From assembly GCA_034440575.1 (NCBI GenBank), contig JAOTOL010001142.1, forward strand, positions 1-64,000: 64,000 bases of DNA, written 5' to 3'. The stretch's first letter is position 1; each line of letters starts with the position of its first letter. The notes below the pieces were generated by a model, which was not told the origin of the DNA, searched no databases, and saw only the letters and a list, made by a program, of their open reading frames with translations. Below are positions 29,131-41,400 of this stretch, piece by piece. This DNA is from Imbricaverruca yamaguchii. Its lineage: Eukaryota; Arthropoda; Thecostraca; Neoverrucidae. The translations under genes and the position numbers were made by a program.

Positions 29131-29330
29131 GTGAACACACATGGACACTCCATAAAATTTCCTCACAGGCGTGCATCAGCGAATTGTAGGAATATATTGT
29201 TTAGCCTCAGATGCTGTGCCACCTGCAACTCCCTGCCTAATGATGTAATAGCCTTAACAGACCTGGTGGCATTTAAAGCTGTGCTGCACTCAAATCTCTA
29301 CACATTGTATGAATATACTGAATAGATTAA
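29131..29330 (+). pseudogene. LINE reverse-transcriptase C-terminal remnant
   Basis: The frame reads CNSLPNDVIALTDLVAFKAV, resembling the WNxLPxxVVxAxSLxxFKxxL block at the end of CR1/jockey-type ORF2 proteins. Only about 60 codons are recognisable. Confidence 0.5.
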
Positions 29331-32300
29331 CCATGAAAATATGCTATTCAAACTTGAAGAGTAGCTTTATTTCTGAATATTTATTTTGTCTTAACTAGCA
29401 TAGGAAATGTTTTCTGACTACAACATATTAGAATGTGTAGTGGTTACTCTAAGCATACAAATTCTGCTCAAGATACACTTTCCAGTTCCTGTGTCTTGCC
29501 CTGTCTATCTGATATTTGTTATATATTATATATTTGTTACCATATTTGTTCTTTAATCTAGGGGACTAGCATACCTGCAGATATGTGCTTGCCTTGATCT
29601 CCCACATAACTAATCTCTGAGTGAATGATGTTTGAGCATTTGAGGAGCCAACCAGGTGAGAACCAGATGAGAGAACAGATGACCAATTAGAAGATGGAAT
29701 GCTGGATAGGTACCTCTACTATAGGTTAGCCCAAATTCTGACTCGCTGGGACCTAACATAGCTCTATGCTCTTGCAGTGCCTTCTTGGTTGCACACAGAG
29801 TGCAACCAAGAAGTTGCACTAAAAAGAAAGTTAGGAAGGTCGAATTTGCCTTCTGGCCTTCTGTAGGCCTTCTGGCCTAGTGATGTCACATTTTTGGGCA
29901 GTAAGTTTTGGTGGTGGTTTCCTGCCCCACTTGTGCACTTTCAGATGATGCCTCTCACTTCCATACAACACTTAGTCTAGAGATTAGAGCAGGTGTCATA
30001 TCAACCATGACAGGGTGTGAGAATAGGACCAGAAAGACAGGGAGGATGGTCCATGCTACTACAAGCAGCCCCTTGTAGTAGCATGGACCATCCTCAGAAT
30101 TTGTGACTGCACCTCTTCCCCCACTCCAGTAACAGCAAAGCTTTCCTTCCATCCACCAATGGTTGGTCTGGAGAAAGTATCCCTCAGAAGGAAGCTGCCC
30201 CACCCCCACCCATACTACCCATTACCCCAACCACAAGAATAGTTGACCAGAATCAGAAGAATGCAAATTTCTCATTTTCACTCTTCAAATTATCACATAA
30301 TAAACAGAAAACAGGACACAAAAGTAGCCTGTTGGTTTTTTATGCATTTGGATATCAGGGTGGGAATTAAGGCACTTCTGAAGATATTTTGTCTCTTAAA
30401 ACATTTTTGCACTCCAGATTCATACTAGATAGAATGGGCTCCACATGTACTCTGACACAAACATGCAGAAGGACCAAAAATATCACTAAAAAACTAATAC
30501 AAGATTGAATAAAACATTCACAAAACATGTTATTCTACTTACGATTACCAAATAAACAAGCCACTTTTCGTACCATCGAACACACAGACAACACCTGAGC
30601 ACATACCACACCACACCACACCACAGCCAGAGTAAATGCAGACCACAATGTGCCAAACCTGGAGCCTGCACACTGAATAGTGGCATCAGGTCCCTATGAA
30701 TTTGGACAATGTGTCTCCAGAAACCTGTTTTTGAACCACCCTATAGTGTGAAAAAATTACCATTTTAAGAGACAACTTCCGGAGTCCCAGAGGCCGCCAA
30801 TCAAAATTTGCTTTGTTAGTATTTTCTGTTCTGAAAACTGTCTTTCAACCAATCAATGGAAGGTATTTCTTAAATAATGTCATAACCATTAGCAACTTTG
30901 AACATATGTTTAACAGTGCCATACTGCAAACACAAGACCTTGTTTGCCCACAGCCATTGCTTTCAACTGTCACATGTGAGGTAGTGGTGTCCGGTGTGTA
31001 TCGCATGCAGGGAATTTGGTGCGTATTTAGGTAGGTGTGTGTTATGAGCTGAGGGTGAAGTGTGAATTATTTGTTTGTTTTTCATTTGGCTAGCCTTGTA
31101 CTGAGACCAACAGTGAAAGGAAAGTGCATTGCTCCTGTGAGTTACAAGAGACAAAGCTGAGCCGATCATCACAACTGCCTGTCTTGTGGTGCTGTCCATT
31201 GTTCACTTTGTTTCTATGCTTTGATGTGACCAAAAATAGTTATGTGCATTACTTATGAATATTACATAGGCACTGACTAGGTACATGAGTTTCCTGTCGG
31301 TTACTGGCATATAGATTCCATGCATAAAAAGTAATATATACATGAAAATGTACTCCTGGAGAAATCTGTTTGCACTCCAACACCAAACCTGGAGAGTAAG
31401 TTTCCCACCCTGCTGGATATTGGCCCAAGTTAGGAAAGCCTGGTTCCAGGGAGTGCATTGCCCTACCATTCTTAATTTCCTTCAAATTTAGACTATTTGT
31501 GCAGTTATTTTTCCAAGGAAGGAAAATAGTTCCTGCAACCTAAGTACAGTTCATTTATGTTGCTGGTATGACAACTTCTTTTTCTACGACCAATTCAAGT
31601 CACAGCCTATCACTTCTGAACTGGCCCGAGTTTGGCGACTTACCATAGGCAGGTACCTACCTCCGTTAGCATGCCGCCTATTCCATTGATCTTTGGCTGG
31701 AAACCATATAAATCAACATACTTACTGGACGACTAATAGAAGCTAGCTAAAGTGCATAATTCGCGTATTAGAAGTCTAAACCCAATAACAAAAATCAGCT
31801 AGAGAGGAAACCTGACGTGGGGACACATCAGAACCGAAGGCTATTTCAATCGGCCCATGTCAATGTTATTAGTAGCCGTGACGTCATCTGGGCGCTGATC
31901 TGGGTTCAGCAGGTTATCACGACAGGAAGAAATTGTACTTTTCCGCGTACGTTCCTGACTAGCAAGTATACGTGATAGGTGTAACTTATACGTCATCTGA
32001 AAGCTTGTTTCATGGTATTTCGATAATCATGGTAGGCTTTTGAAGCCAACAGCTCTTTGTGCGCGTCGTGGGAAGTCCTTTCAATAAGCTACAGTGGATT
32101 GGGACATTGTCCACATGGGACTACCTTTTGCATACAGAGAAGGTAAATACGCAGATATTCTGCAAGGCTGGGGTTCGGCCACCTTAAATTGATGGTTGGG
32201 CACCTTTTTCTATTCAGCCAGGCATAGGAAGTACATAACCACCGCTCATGGCAGTGTCCAGATCCCCAGTCCCTTCCTGGCATGGGCGGCTGGCCATCGA

Positions 32301-33289
32301 GGGTGGGATAGGAGACAGGTCCCCCTGAATTTAATCATTTTGGCCATACGGCAGTGCGTCGCAAATATTGAGTTAAAAACTATCGGTTGACCTTTCACCT
32401 CCCACCAGTACCCGCCGACCAACATTATTCCCTGCTCTTCGAAGTGTGCATTTAATCACAGTACGTGATCATGAAGGTGACAAAACCAACAATTGTGCAT
32501 CTTGCCGAACAGTCAAATGACTTGACCCGCGCTGGAGTCAGAGGGTTGCCAGATATAAGCTCGGCTCCACGCCTCTCACGATACACGGCGAACACACGTC
32601 ACCAGGACTGCGACAAGCATCGCTTCGACAGGAGCAAACGTTGGCGAAAATATTTCGGCAGGCCAAAACTTTCTGGAGTGCCGATGAAAAATAAAAAATC
32701 ACGCTTTTCGAACCATGCAGGCTCGATTTAAATTCCGCAACAACTTGATGGAAACCGTAAGCGCTAAGACGGATTTTAGATGCACGCACGAGGATTTCGG
32801 TTCAATTAGCATGTATTGTCGGAGGCTTAACGCGGAGCTTGGCAAGGTTGGGAAAGCATCCCCTTCATCCCCCACCGTGGCTTTGAAAATGTTCGCACCC
32901 CGTTTTTCGGCATTTCAGTCGAAATAAATTGGCTGCGTCGCCGACGGCATGCGAATCAAACTTCTGTCATGCATGCAATAATAGAGTGGCAACAGGAATT
33001 TCAATGCTAGACCAGCTCGGGAGCAACAGCTCAGAGTTCGGAACAGCTCGGAAGAAGCAACAAAAAGGCCCTCTCTCCCACTGCCGATTGTTTCTCAGTT
33101 GTGTACTCTGTGGTGGAGGTGAATTTTTAATCGGGCACATCGACTGCGTTCGTTATTTTGTGCACATGAATATATATTCCGACGCCCAACAGAGTGTGTA
33201 TCAAAACAACGATATATCCAGGAAGCACAACGCAAAACATATATTGGAGGAAGCAAACACATGAAGCAGAAAAAAATTGCGTTCTTTTA
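29331..33289. other. Intergenic stretch without recognisable gene
   Basis: Short open frames on both strands show no family resemblance. It holds two perfect hairpins: 29781-29813 (14-bp arms, 5-base loop) and 30042-30095 (24-bp arms, 6-base loop). A fragment of the short dispersed repeat lies near 33115-33160. Confidence 0.5.
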
Positions 33290-33440
33290 TGACGCAATTA
33301 ACCGCTAGGTCATATAGAGTAGCCAACTTCTCACGCCGATTGGTCGCAGGTGGACTCGGTAATTCCGCTGGTTGCGGGACTCGAACCCATAATCTTGCGT
33401 TCAAGAGTCAACACCCTACCGACTGAGCTACCTAGGCTCC
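33290..33440 (-). mobile_element. tRNA-derived SINE
   Basis: The minus strand has GCCTAGGTAGCTCAGTCGGT (box A TAGCTCAGTCGGT), then TTATGGGTTCGAGTCCCGC (perfect box B GGTTCGAGTCC). The family body with GACCAATCGGCGTGAG and the tail TTGCGTCATAAAA follow. It has the best preserved tRNA-like head in the window, but no matching acceptor stem. Confidence 0.78.
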
Positions 33441-33732
33441 ACCAAACGCATAACATAGGTTACCGATAGCAGGTTCACGTAAGCCATGTAGCTTCATTAT
33501 ATTGCATTGCGTCAATACATTACAATACCTAACATTACAGTGCGTACATATCTAGCATATGTAAAAATCTGACGAACTGGCAAGAATAGATCGAACATCC
33601 TCATTGTGACATCTGTGGCCGAGAACAACTCGACACAAATATATACACAGACTACTCACGAGCACCGTAGTAGGACGATAAGTACACGTAAGCCTGCAGG
33701 CTACGCTCTACCGACTTCACAAACACAGCCAC

Positions 33733-34149
33733 ATGTCAGTTCTTGAGTTTGACGTGCACTCGGTGGAACTGCGACACGCACGTCTAGTCTCGTGCAATTT
33801 TTGTGCAAAAAGTCCTGATATGCAGCTATATGATCAACGGCAGGTGATGCACCTATACGTCCAAACAATGAAGGATTCAAACATAGATCTAAATGCGAAG
33901 TGTCGACCAAGTGCGGCTTACACTTCGCAGTCACTTAGCAAATTGCTCGGCTTTTCGCTGATGCCGCTTTGCGAGCTTCGCAACGTTCCCCTTATTGTTT
34001 ACCAGCCCGAGAAGAATAAATGTCCAGATCCTCGCAAAGTACTTAATGGCATTTTATCTGTGGAAGTGAATCTGAATTACAACACCTGGCGCAAACTTCC
34101 AGTGACCATTGGATGTCTGCTGAGGTTGTTGGGTTCTTGGGGATGGTGA
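33733..34149 (+). CDS. Unrecognised open frame, 138 codons
   Basis: The frame begins MSVLEFDVHSVELRHA and contains LSKLLGFSLMPLCELRNVPL and PDPRKVLNGILSVEVNLNYN. Composition is protein-like, without repeats. No family is recognised. An overlapping minus-strand frame (34077-34343) is also open. It could be a decayed transposon or a single exon, and the likelihood of a real gene is low. Confidence 0.2.
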   Translation: MSVLEFDVHSVELRHARLVSCNFCAKSPDMQLYDQRQVMHLYVQTMKDSNIDLNAKCRPSAAYTSQSLSKLLGFSLMPLCELRNVPLIVYQPEKNKCPDPRKVLNGILSVEVNLNYNTWRKLPVTIGCLLRLLGSWGW

Positions 34150-34349
34150 ACACAAAACACTGCATCCATCTCTCTGAATGTGTGGAAGAATTCCTCGGTG
34201 GGAACCGTCAGGTCGCTAAGGCTCAGGAGGCGATTCCGGAGCGCTTCTCGTGGTTCATCTTCGGCATACGCAGATGGGTTCCCAACGATCGGTTCGTTGG
34301 TTTCCTTCTGGCCATGGACCAGGCCACACATCATCCCTCCCACCCACCA

Positions 34350-36190
34350 CGCTTAATATTTTAAACATTCCTTCAATTCATATCATTATCTGATGTGATA
34401 TGAAGGAAGCTGATATTCATTTCTATGGTAAATTAAAACCCAGAAAATCAGCAGTTCAAGTTCTTGCGCCGATATCTAGAAAAGAAGTAATTTGACCAAG
34501 ATAATATCGTTCAAATATTTTTTTCTCAAACACTAGGAAAAAGCACTTATTTTAAGAATGACAATACATGCTATCCCCCACCACTTACAAATTTGGCAAG
34601 TGTGGGGAAATGTGGTTTTTGGAGGCTAACAAGGAACACTGATGTCAAATTACAAAAATAACCTAACTGAATCTAACCTAACGAACTGATGTTAGATGTT
34701 TTAAGACATAATCGTGTTTGGTCATCTAAAACCTACTCATGTTGTATGCTGGATGTTGAACGAGATTCACCAAGGAAATGGTAGATATATTTTACCTTAA
34801 TTTCACCATTGCATCAATTGTGCACCGTAGATTAATTCACCTTGTGGTATGGAAACTCAGTTAATGAAAATATTAAGTTTGCATCCTAGGCTGGCCATTA
34901 TTCTGCTGGAATATCGTGATGAAAAAGGGCTAAATATAGCCACATATAAACATATGCCTTAATTTTTTATAATTAAACCTGGTTTTGGCTTTTCATGCAT
35001 GACTGCCTATCCTGTCTTTTCCCCTCATTCACTACTCCCAAGTAGCCAGTCTTGTTCTTCCTTCAACACAGTCTATGGAAAAGTGTTTTTAGGATACTGG
35101 GAATAAGTTGCTAGTAAGCCTCAAGCTCTTGGAAGCTTAAAATGGCACCTGTGAACTTCACCAGCTCCATACACAAAAAAAAATGGTATAACTATGCAAT
35201 CTGGCCTTCATATTTTGGTAGACAGGGCCATCATTTATGAATACCACCATCTTTTTTTATTTATGTGTTGAACATGATGTGGGAGACATTCAAAGGTAGG
35301 TGTTGGAGAAACAGAACGTGTTCGGATACACCCCCTCTTCTCCTACTCTGGTGCCATTTGCAGGCTTTTTTAAGAGCAGCCAGCTCAAGAGAACCGCAAG
35401 TGACCTGTGGTATTCTTTGCAATTACACCAGCATTTCCAGTGGCTACTAATAATTGGTACCACAACAGCTACAGTGAACTAATCCTGTACAACCACTTCA
35501 ATGTTCAGAATATGGCACAACACTACACAACAATCATATATCTTAAAGTTGCTCTATGTGAGTGGTTGGAGGATTTTCACAGAAAGAACCCTGTGAATAT
35601 AGATACCTTGTTCATTTTTGTCCTTCAGTAAACAGTATAGTTACTGGTTTGGCCATACCAAAGCAGCAGTAGAGCAATTTGCTGCATGCATGAAGTGCTT
35701 GGAAACCCCCTCTTACCCAACTACCACTACTGCCCAGCCATAATGCAATTGGAATTACGAAATTTTGCACAAGTTGGTGAATGGCACAGTATGCCATGAT
35801 TCCATATAGCACAAAGGAGCAATCTGATAAGTGATAGAGGACCAATGCACATGCTAAAATTAATCATCAGATTGCATCAATGACATGTTGGCCAAGTTGA
35901 TATTGTAGGTTTAGGGCCTTAATTCGGATACATTATTTGAGGTGTGTGTTCTCCATATCAACCACGCTATGGACAAGTTAATTATGAGGATGGTGCCTCT
36001 CGTTTCAAAGCCACCGGCATGCTAGCAAAAGAAGAGAATATCTTCCAGCGGGAGGGGAGTGTTTTTTTTAGGCGTGCAGTACCATAAAGGTCATTTGCGC
36101 CGCCTTTAAAGGATCACGTTGCATATCTGTCTATGAAGGCGAGTGCTACGATCAAGGTACTGGCAAGTGGACATTTACGTTAAGGACATT
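34350..36190. other. Intergenic stretch without recognisable gene
   Basis: A/T-rich sequence with no conserved frame. A 9-bp inverted pair (TTCATATCA/TGATATGAA) lies near 34378-34408. Part of 34790-34880 weakly resembles the MITE at 48772-49049. Confidence 0.4.
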
Positions 36191-38455
36191 TTTCGTTATA
36201 TTTTGTGCGAAGTTTTTTGGGTGCTGAAGGCAGGGGCTGGGTTGGGGACGTCTCCCTGATGTCTAACTGATTTTAATTTTACTTTACTCCTCCGCATAAT
36301 AATTCGTGGTTTGGGTGGGGCTGGGGTGTTTTGAGTGTCGAGTTGATTTTGCCAGGGTACCGGCTTTAGCCTACTCCTATCGAAGAGCACCGAGGGATTT
36401 TCACCGTGCGGACAAGGAGGCAGTTGTCCACACCGCCTCTCACGCCGGCTGCCGCGTGTTAGTTGTTAGTAGTTGGTTAGTTTTTGCATGCCATGCAGGG
36501 TTGTCAGTTGGGTTAGTACGGTGTTTCATAATTTGGCTCCTCTACGTCCGCTGTCCCTCTGGGTAGCCATTTACGTTAGGTGTTGGAAGGCAAATCGGCT
36601 CATCTACGTCCGACGGCTCCTCTGGGTAGTGGTTTTACGTTAAGCTTTTAAAAAAAAGTTTCGTTGTTTTCCTAAAGCAAGTCGGTTCATCTACCTCCGA
36701 CGGCACCGCTAGGTAGCCAATTATTCCTAACTGGGAAGCAAATCGGCTCATGTACGTCCGACGCCATGCGGGGATGGCTACTTACGTGTTTCCTACGAGT
36801 GTTTCGCGGTCATGTATTGCAAGTTGATGTGAACGTTGGTGGTGCCTAGCGAGCTCCTGCTAGTTCTGTGGCATACAGATATTCAAATAGCAATTGAATG
36901 AGTTTTGCGTGTTTGGCCCCGCGAAACGATGGAAGCGATAGGGTGATGCCCTCTCTCTGGCAGAAGGCCTCAAGTGGTTGTCTCTGAGAGGTAAACCTAC
37001 TGCAGTCTAGCAGGATGTGGCCTATGCTTAACGTGGTGTTGCAGGTGTCGCAGTGAGGTGTTGTGTGTTGGTCCTCCTCTAATCGAGGCTGTGTTAGTTT
37101 TGTGCAACCGGTTCTAAGTCTAGTGAGGATGACCTCTTTCTGTCGGTGAGACTGATTTGATGTGTTCAATGTGCGTATGGTTGGTTTTATTGCGTGGGCG
37201 TGGTTGGATTTGTGTTGCGTTGAGTTGTGTTGTGTCCATGTTTTATGTTGGTGTTGGCGAAGGCGATGTTGTAGGAGTGCTTTGCAATTTTCTACCGAAT
37301 ATTCCACGCTGGGGCAGGTGTTCGATGCTAAGGCTTGCTTTGCGAGCCGGTCTGCTTCTTCGTTACCTGGGATGTTGGCCTGGCCCGGAATCCAGAGGAA
37401 GGAAAAGTTCATGTTTACGTTATGGGCCACGATTTGTTGGATTCGATCAATGATGTGATGAGGACAGTCGTGGGTGTTGCTAATTGACTGTAGGACGGAT
37501 TTGGAGTCTGAGCAAATCACTACGTTTCTGACTCTTCGCTTAATGAGAATGAAAATAGCGGCCAGAATGGCCATTGCTTCAGCGGTGTAGATGGAGAAGT
37601 TATCCGGTAGACGTTTGGAAAGTCTGAGACCTGGTCCAGTGATGCCGATGCCTACCTTAGCCTCGTGTTTCGACCCATCCGTGAATATGAGTGATTTGTG
37701 ATTGTTGTCATCGGCGAACTTGTGAAAGAGGCCTATAATCTCCGCCGATGTGATAGTGGCTTTCTTCTCCAAGAGCAAGTACTCGACCTTTGGTTGACTG
37801 AAAGTCCAGAAGGGCCTAATGGGCGATCGAGCTGCAGTGGATGGCATTGTGAGATTAATATCTGAGAGAGCCGTGGCAATTTGAATGCTATATGGTGGAA
37901 GTTTGCGCGCAAATCGGCTCTTGTCGTATCTGCCAGGCATGAAGCAGCACGTGCCAAGCATGTGCCGGATGATTTTGAATGGATTTGATTTTGATGTGGT
38001 AACGGCACAGGTGTTGTGTCCTTCTGTGGCGGAGTGATGGTGTGTTTGAGTCTACTAGAAGACTAGCCATCGGTGTAGCGCTAAGGGTGCCTGTGGCTGC
38101 TCTGATGCAGCTGTTTTGGATGACTTCTAATTTTTTACTCTGACTTTCTGAAATTGTGGGAAAAAATGATGCTGTTGTATTCTATGATGAGTCGTATGAT
38201 TGATGTGTACAGTCGCAGAAGTGTTTTCCTGTCTCCGCCCCAGTCTGTGCCTGCAAGTGCACATATTATGTTCACGCGCTTCGCGCTTCGCTTCGTGATG
38301 TCGGTGATATGGGTGTTGAAACTGAGTTTTTCGTCTAAATGCACCCCTAGGAATTTGAAACTTTTCACCTGTTCGATGGCTTTGCTATCGATTTTAAGTA
38401 ACGTTTTCGGTGTGGGACGGAGACGACTGTGTGAATCTTCCAGGTTCAATGAATT
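36191..38455 (-). mobile_element. Jockey-like LINE, 3' part (end of reverse transcriptase, RNase H, 3' UTR)
   Basis: Read on the minus strand, the element starts abruptly at a (TA)n tract, runs through the thumb of a reverse transcriptase and an RNase H domain, and stops at 36846. The following 3' region holds about four diverged ~65-bp units (36530-36800; GGCTCATCTACGTCCGACGG with GGTAGCC). It is 5'-truncated at the microsatellite into which the hAT element at 38477 inserted. Confidence 0.8.
36846..38440 (-). pseudogene. LINE ORF2 C-terminal part with RNase H domain, frameshifted
   Basis: The upstream piece (38135-38440) has VKSFKFLGVHLDEKLSFNTH, the FLGVxLDxxLxFxxH motif after the reverse-transcriptase palm. 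The main frame (36846-37961) has IFTDGSKHEAKVGIGI (first catalytic Asp), YTAEAMAILAAI (Glu), VICSDSKSVLQSI (Asp) and GNEEADRLAKQA (last Asp), so all RNase H acidic residues are present. A Cys/His motif CDTCNTTLSIGHILLDC closes it, as in jockey-type elements. At least one frameshift lies between the two pieces (about 37960-38130). Confidence 0.88.
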
Positions 38456-38476
38456 ATATATATATATATATATATA

Positions 38477-41400
38477 CAGGGGCGCCGTGAGCAGGGGGGT
38501 TGGGGGGGGTCGCGACCCCCCAGCCGGCAGAGCTGGGGGGTTGACCCCCCAAATTTTGAGACTTGCCGGGCCCACTTTCGAGACCTGTCGGGCCCCAGTC
38601 AATGGATTTTTCCGCATTCATAAATGAACCAGAATGAAGGAAAACACTTCTCCCAGCATATGGTAGCAAATATGTAAAACAGGTATCTTGGCGCACTAGT
38701 GTTGTTTACAGCGCTTTGCGCCGGTCTTGCGTCAGCTGTCTGCCGATTCCTACAAAACGCTGGCGTTTTCCGAGCGCACAATGTTGGATTTTCTCAACTT
38801 TTTCCGCTCGGCGCACAGCGACCTTGACGCAAGGTCGACAGACAGCAAAGCTAGAAATGGTGCGAAACTAAACGGATAATGAAAATGCTAACGAGGAAAA
38901 CTGCTTACGACAAAAGCGAGATATACTTCTAACCACTCTCGAAAAATTACCAACACAGAGAAGCATCACCCTAAATCGCAGCAACTCACAAATTAACGCC
39001 TTGGGATCATCTGCAATGACAAAACTCAGTCGCCACATCTGTGCCACATTTGAACCCAATCTAAACAGCTGATTTTGTTGTCATAGCAACCGATCTGTCA
39101 GTTGATCGCTGGCATACTCGCGTCCAGGCGATGTCACTGCACTGGTCTGCTGATGCGTCGAAATTACTCCCAGTGCGTCGGGATTACGCCTAGTCTGTCA
39201 TTGCGCTGTCTTTTTTGCGTCGAAATTACGCTAGGTCTAAACAGTCCATTAGGGCCTTGGACATATAAATAAACAATTCAGTGCCGGTGTCTCCTAATAG
39301 CCACCTACTGCCTGAGACTTGCTGTCACCATGGACATCCGATCTTTTTTTTTCTAAGGTGAGTTTTGGAAGGGAAGCCGCCGGCCCCTCAAAATGTCGGG
39401 AATGCACCCCCCCCTGGTTGCTGAGTCATTGATGGGGAGACATAGAGGCCTGGGCCTCCCTGGGAGATGGGCCCATCTAGCACTGTCGGGGCCCCTTTTG
39501 TGTTAGCCCCACCCACTTCCCCCCTTACAAATTTCCTGGCTGCACTGCTGTATGTAGGTACCAGATCAGTTTTATCAGTCATCATGTCTAGGGTTGAGAA
39601 ACCAAAGGCATGGCCAATTAATGGGTCTAAACAGTCGCATGCGCCATAAAGGCTGCATATATGCACACAAAACTGTCAGTGGTGCACTCAGGCAGGGAAG
39701 TTGGGAGAACTCAGATGCCCCCATGTGATCTGCCTCACCTACCCCTGTTAACTTTTCTGTCAACTTTCCAACTCACATATGTTTCACCACTTCCCAGGAG
39801 CCACAGTCAGCCTCACTAGTCCCTCGTCCAGCTGCCACGTCATCCTCCTCCACCGGAGCCTCAGCTCCTGTTACACCTCCACCCTCCAAGCGCGCCTGCA
39901 CTGGTGAGTTTATAACACACCTGTCGCCCATTCTGTGGTGCTGTTGTTGTCTCGATATGAAAATGTCTATTTCCCCCTTTTTTTAAGTGAGATATTGGCC
40001 CCGCAGGTACCCTCCCCTAGTACCAAGTGCCTTTTCACTGGGTTCGAAGGTAACCCTATTTTCGCTTTCAGATCTTTCATTTTTGTATCGATTGATTCTC
40101 ACTTTCATCTTTTCCCTTTTTTGATAAATGGTGCGATGCATAGAAACACAGAAACGATCGTCCCTTGTATGAGCAACTAGACATACTTGCCGTCAAATCA
40201 AATGTATGTAAGGTCGAAAGGTAAAATGGGATTGTTTGTGCTGGGAAGTGCTCTGAAACTTGAACTCATCTCACTTCCGAACAGTATTTTAGGCCCCTGT
40301 TCAGAGCCAAATTTTGGGGGCAAATCAATGCCGGTTCCTAGCTAGGAAACCATTTGCTCTAAACCAGTTTCCTAGCTGAGAAACTCTGGTTTAGCGTAAC
40401 CAGTTTCTTGGCTTTCCGCTCGCAAAGTTTCTTGGGGTTTTCTTTGGAGTTGTGCTGGAGTTGTGCTGGAGCTATAGCTAGAGTTGTGAAACCAGTGGTC
40501 AATGAAGGAACACCATCTCGTAGTCTAAAACTTGCGTTCGACGCGAGTGATTTTCCCACACATCCATTTTCTGGCCATTTGTATGCCCTTCCTCCTCCTT
40601 TTCTTCCAGATCCTGGTCTCAGTCGTGACTCAACATCATCGCCGCAGCAGTCGCCATGGCGCCTCTTGGATTCAGAGACGCCAAATCAGCCGCCAGCTAG
40701 GACGATCCCTAAGCAGGTGCTTCAAGGCAAGACTGTGGTCTTCCATGATCACTGGTACCAGCAGTACCCATGGCTGCACTGCGACCCCGTCCGTGGAAAG
40801 TCCGTGGAAAAGTATTATGTTTCTACTGCGTCCGCGCGCACGAGCGCGGCACCGCCAACCCAGCTCAGAAACCTGGCTTCTGGGCTGGCGGCTTCAACAA
40901 CTGGAAGAAGGCGCTGGAGAAGTTTAAGCAGCACGCCATCTCCACAGATCACGGGGACAACCTCCCAACTGCGAGCCGCCCGATCGTAGACGTCATTCAG
41001 ACGCTACGATCGCCAATCAGCGCCAGCAGCAGACCAACAGGGCCTGCCTCGTGAAGATAATCACCAGCCTCGTGTACCTAGGCAGACAGGGTCTGGCCCT
41101 CAGAGGGCATGAACAGGACCAGGGCAACTTCATCGAGCTGCTGCAGCTGCGAGCCGCCGACTGCCCCGAGCTACAGCAGTGGCTGCAAAGAAGGGAGCGA
41201 TTCACGCATTCAGACTGTCAGAATGAGCTGCTGCTGCTCGCCAGTCATCAGGTGCTGCGAGAGATCATCACGGAGATCCAAGACAGTGCGGCCGGCGACC
41301 TCTGCTACTCCGTGATCGTCGACGGCACCCAAGACCTCAGCGGCCACGAGCAGCAGTCGGTGTGCATCCGGTATACAGACCAGGCCCTCCAAGTCCACGA

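Noticed and set aside
30042..30095. MicroRNA precursor
   Set aside because: The stem is perfect and the loop very short, without the bulges or flanking stem expected of a pre-miRNA. Kept as a hairpin observation only.
33345..33440. Functional tRNA gene on the minus strand
   Set aside because: The tRNA-like head is good but it continues into the same SINE body as other copies, with no 3' acceptor partner or terminator.
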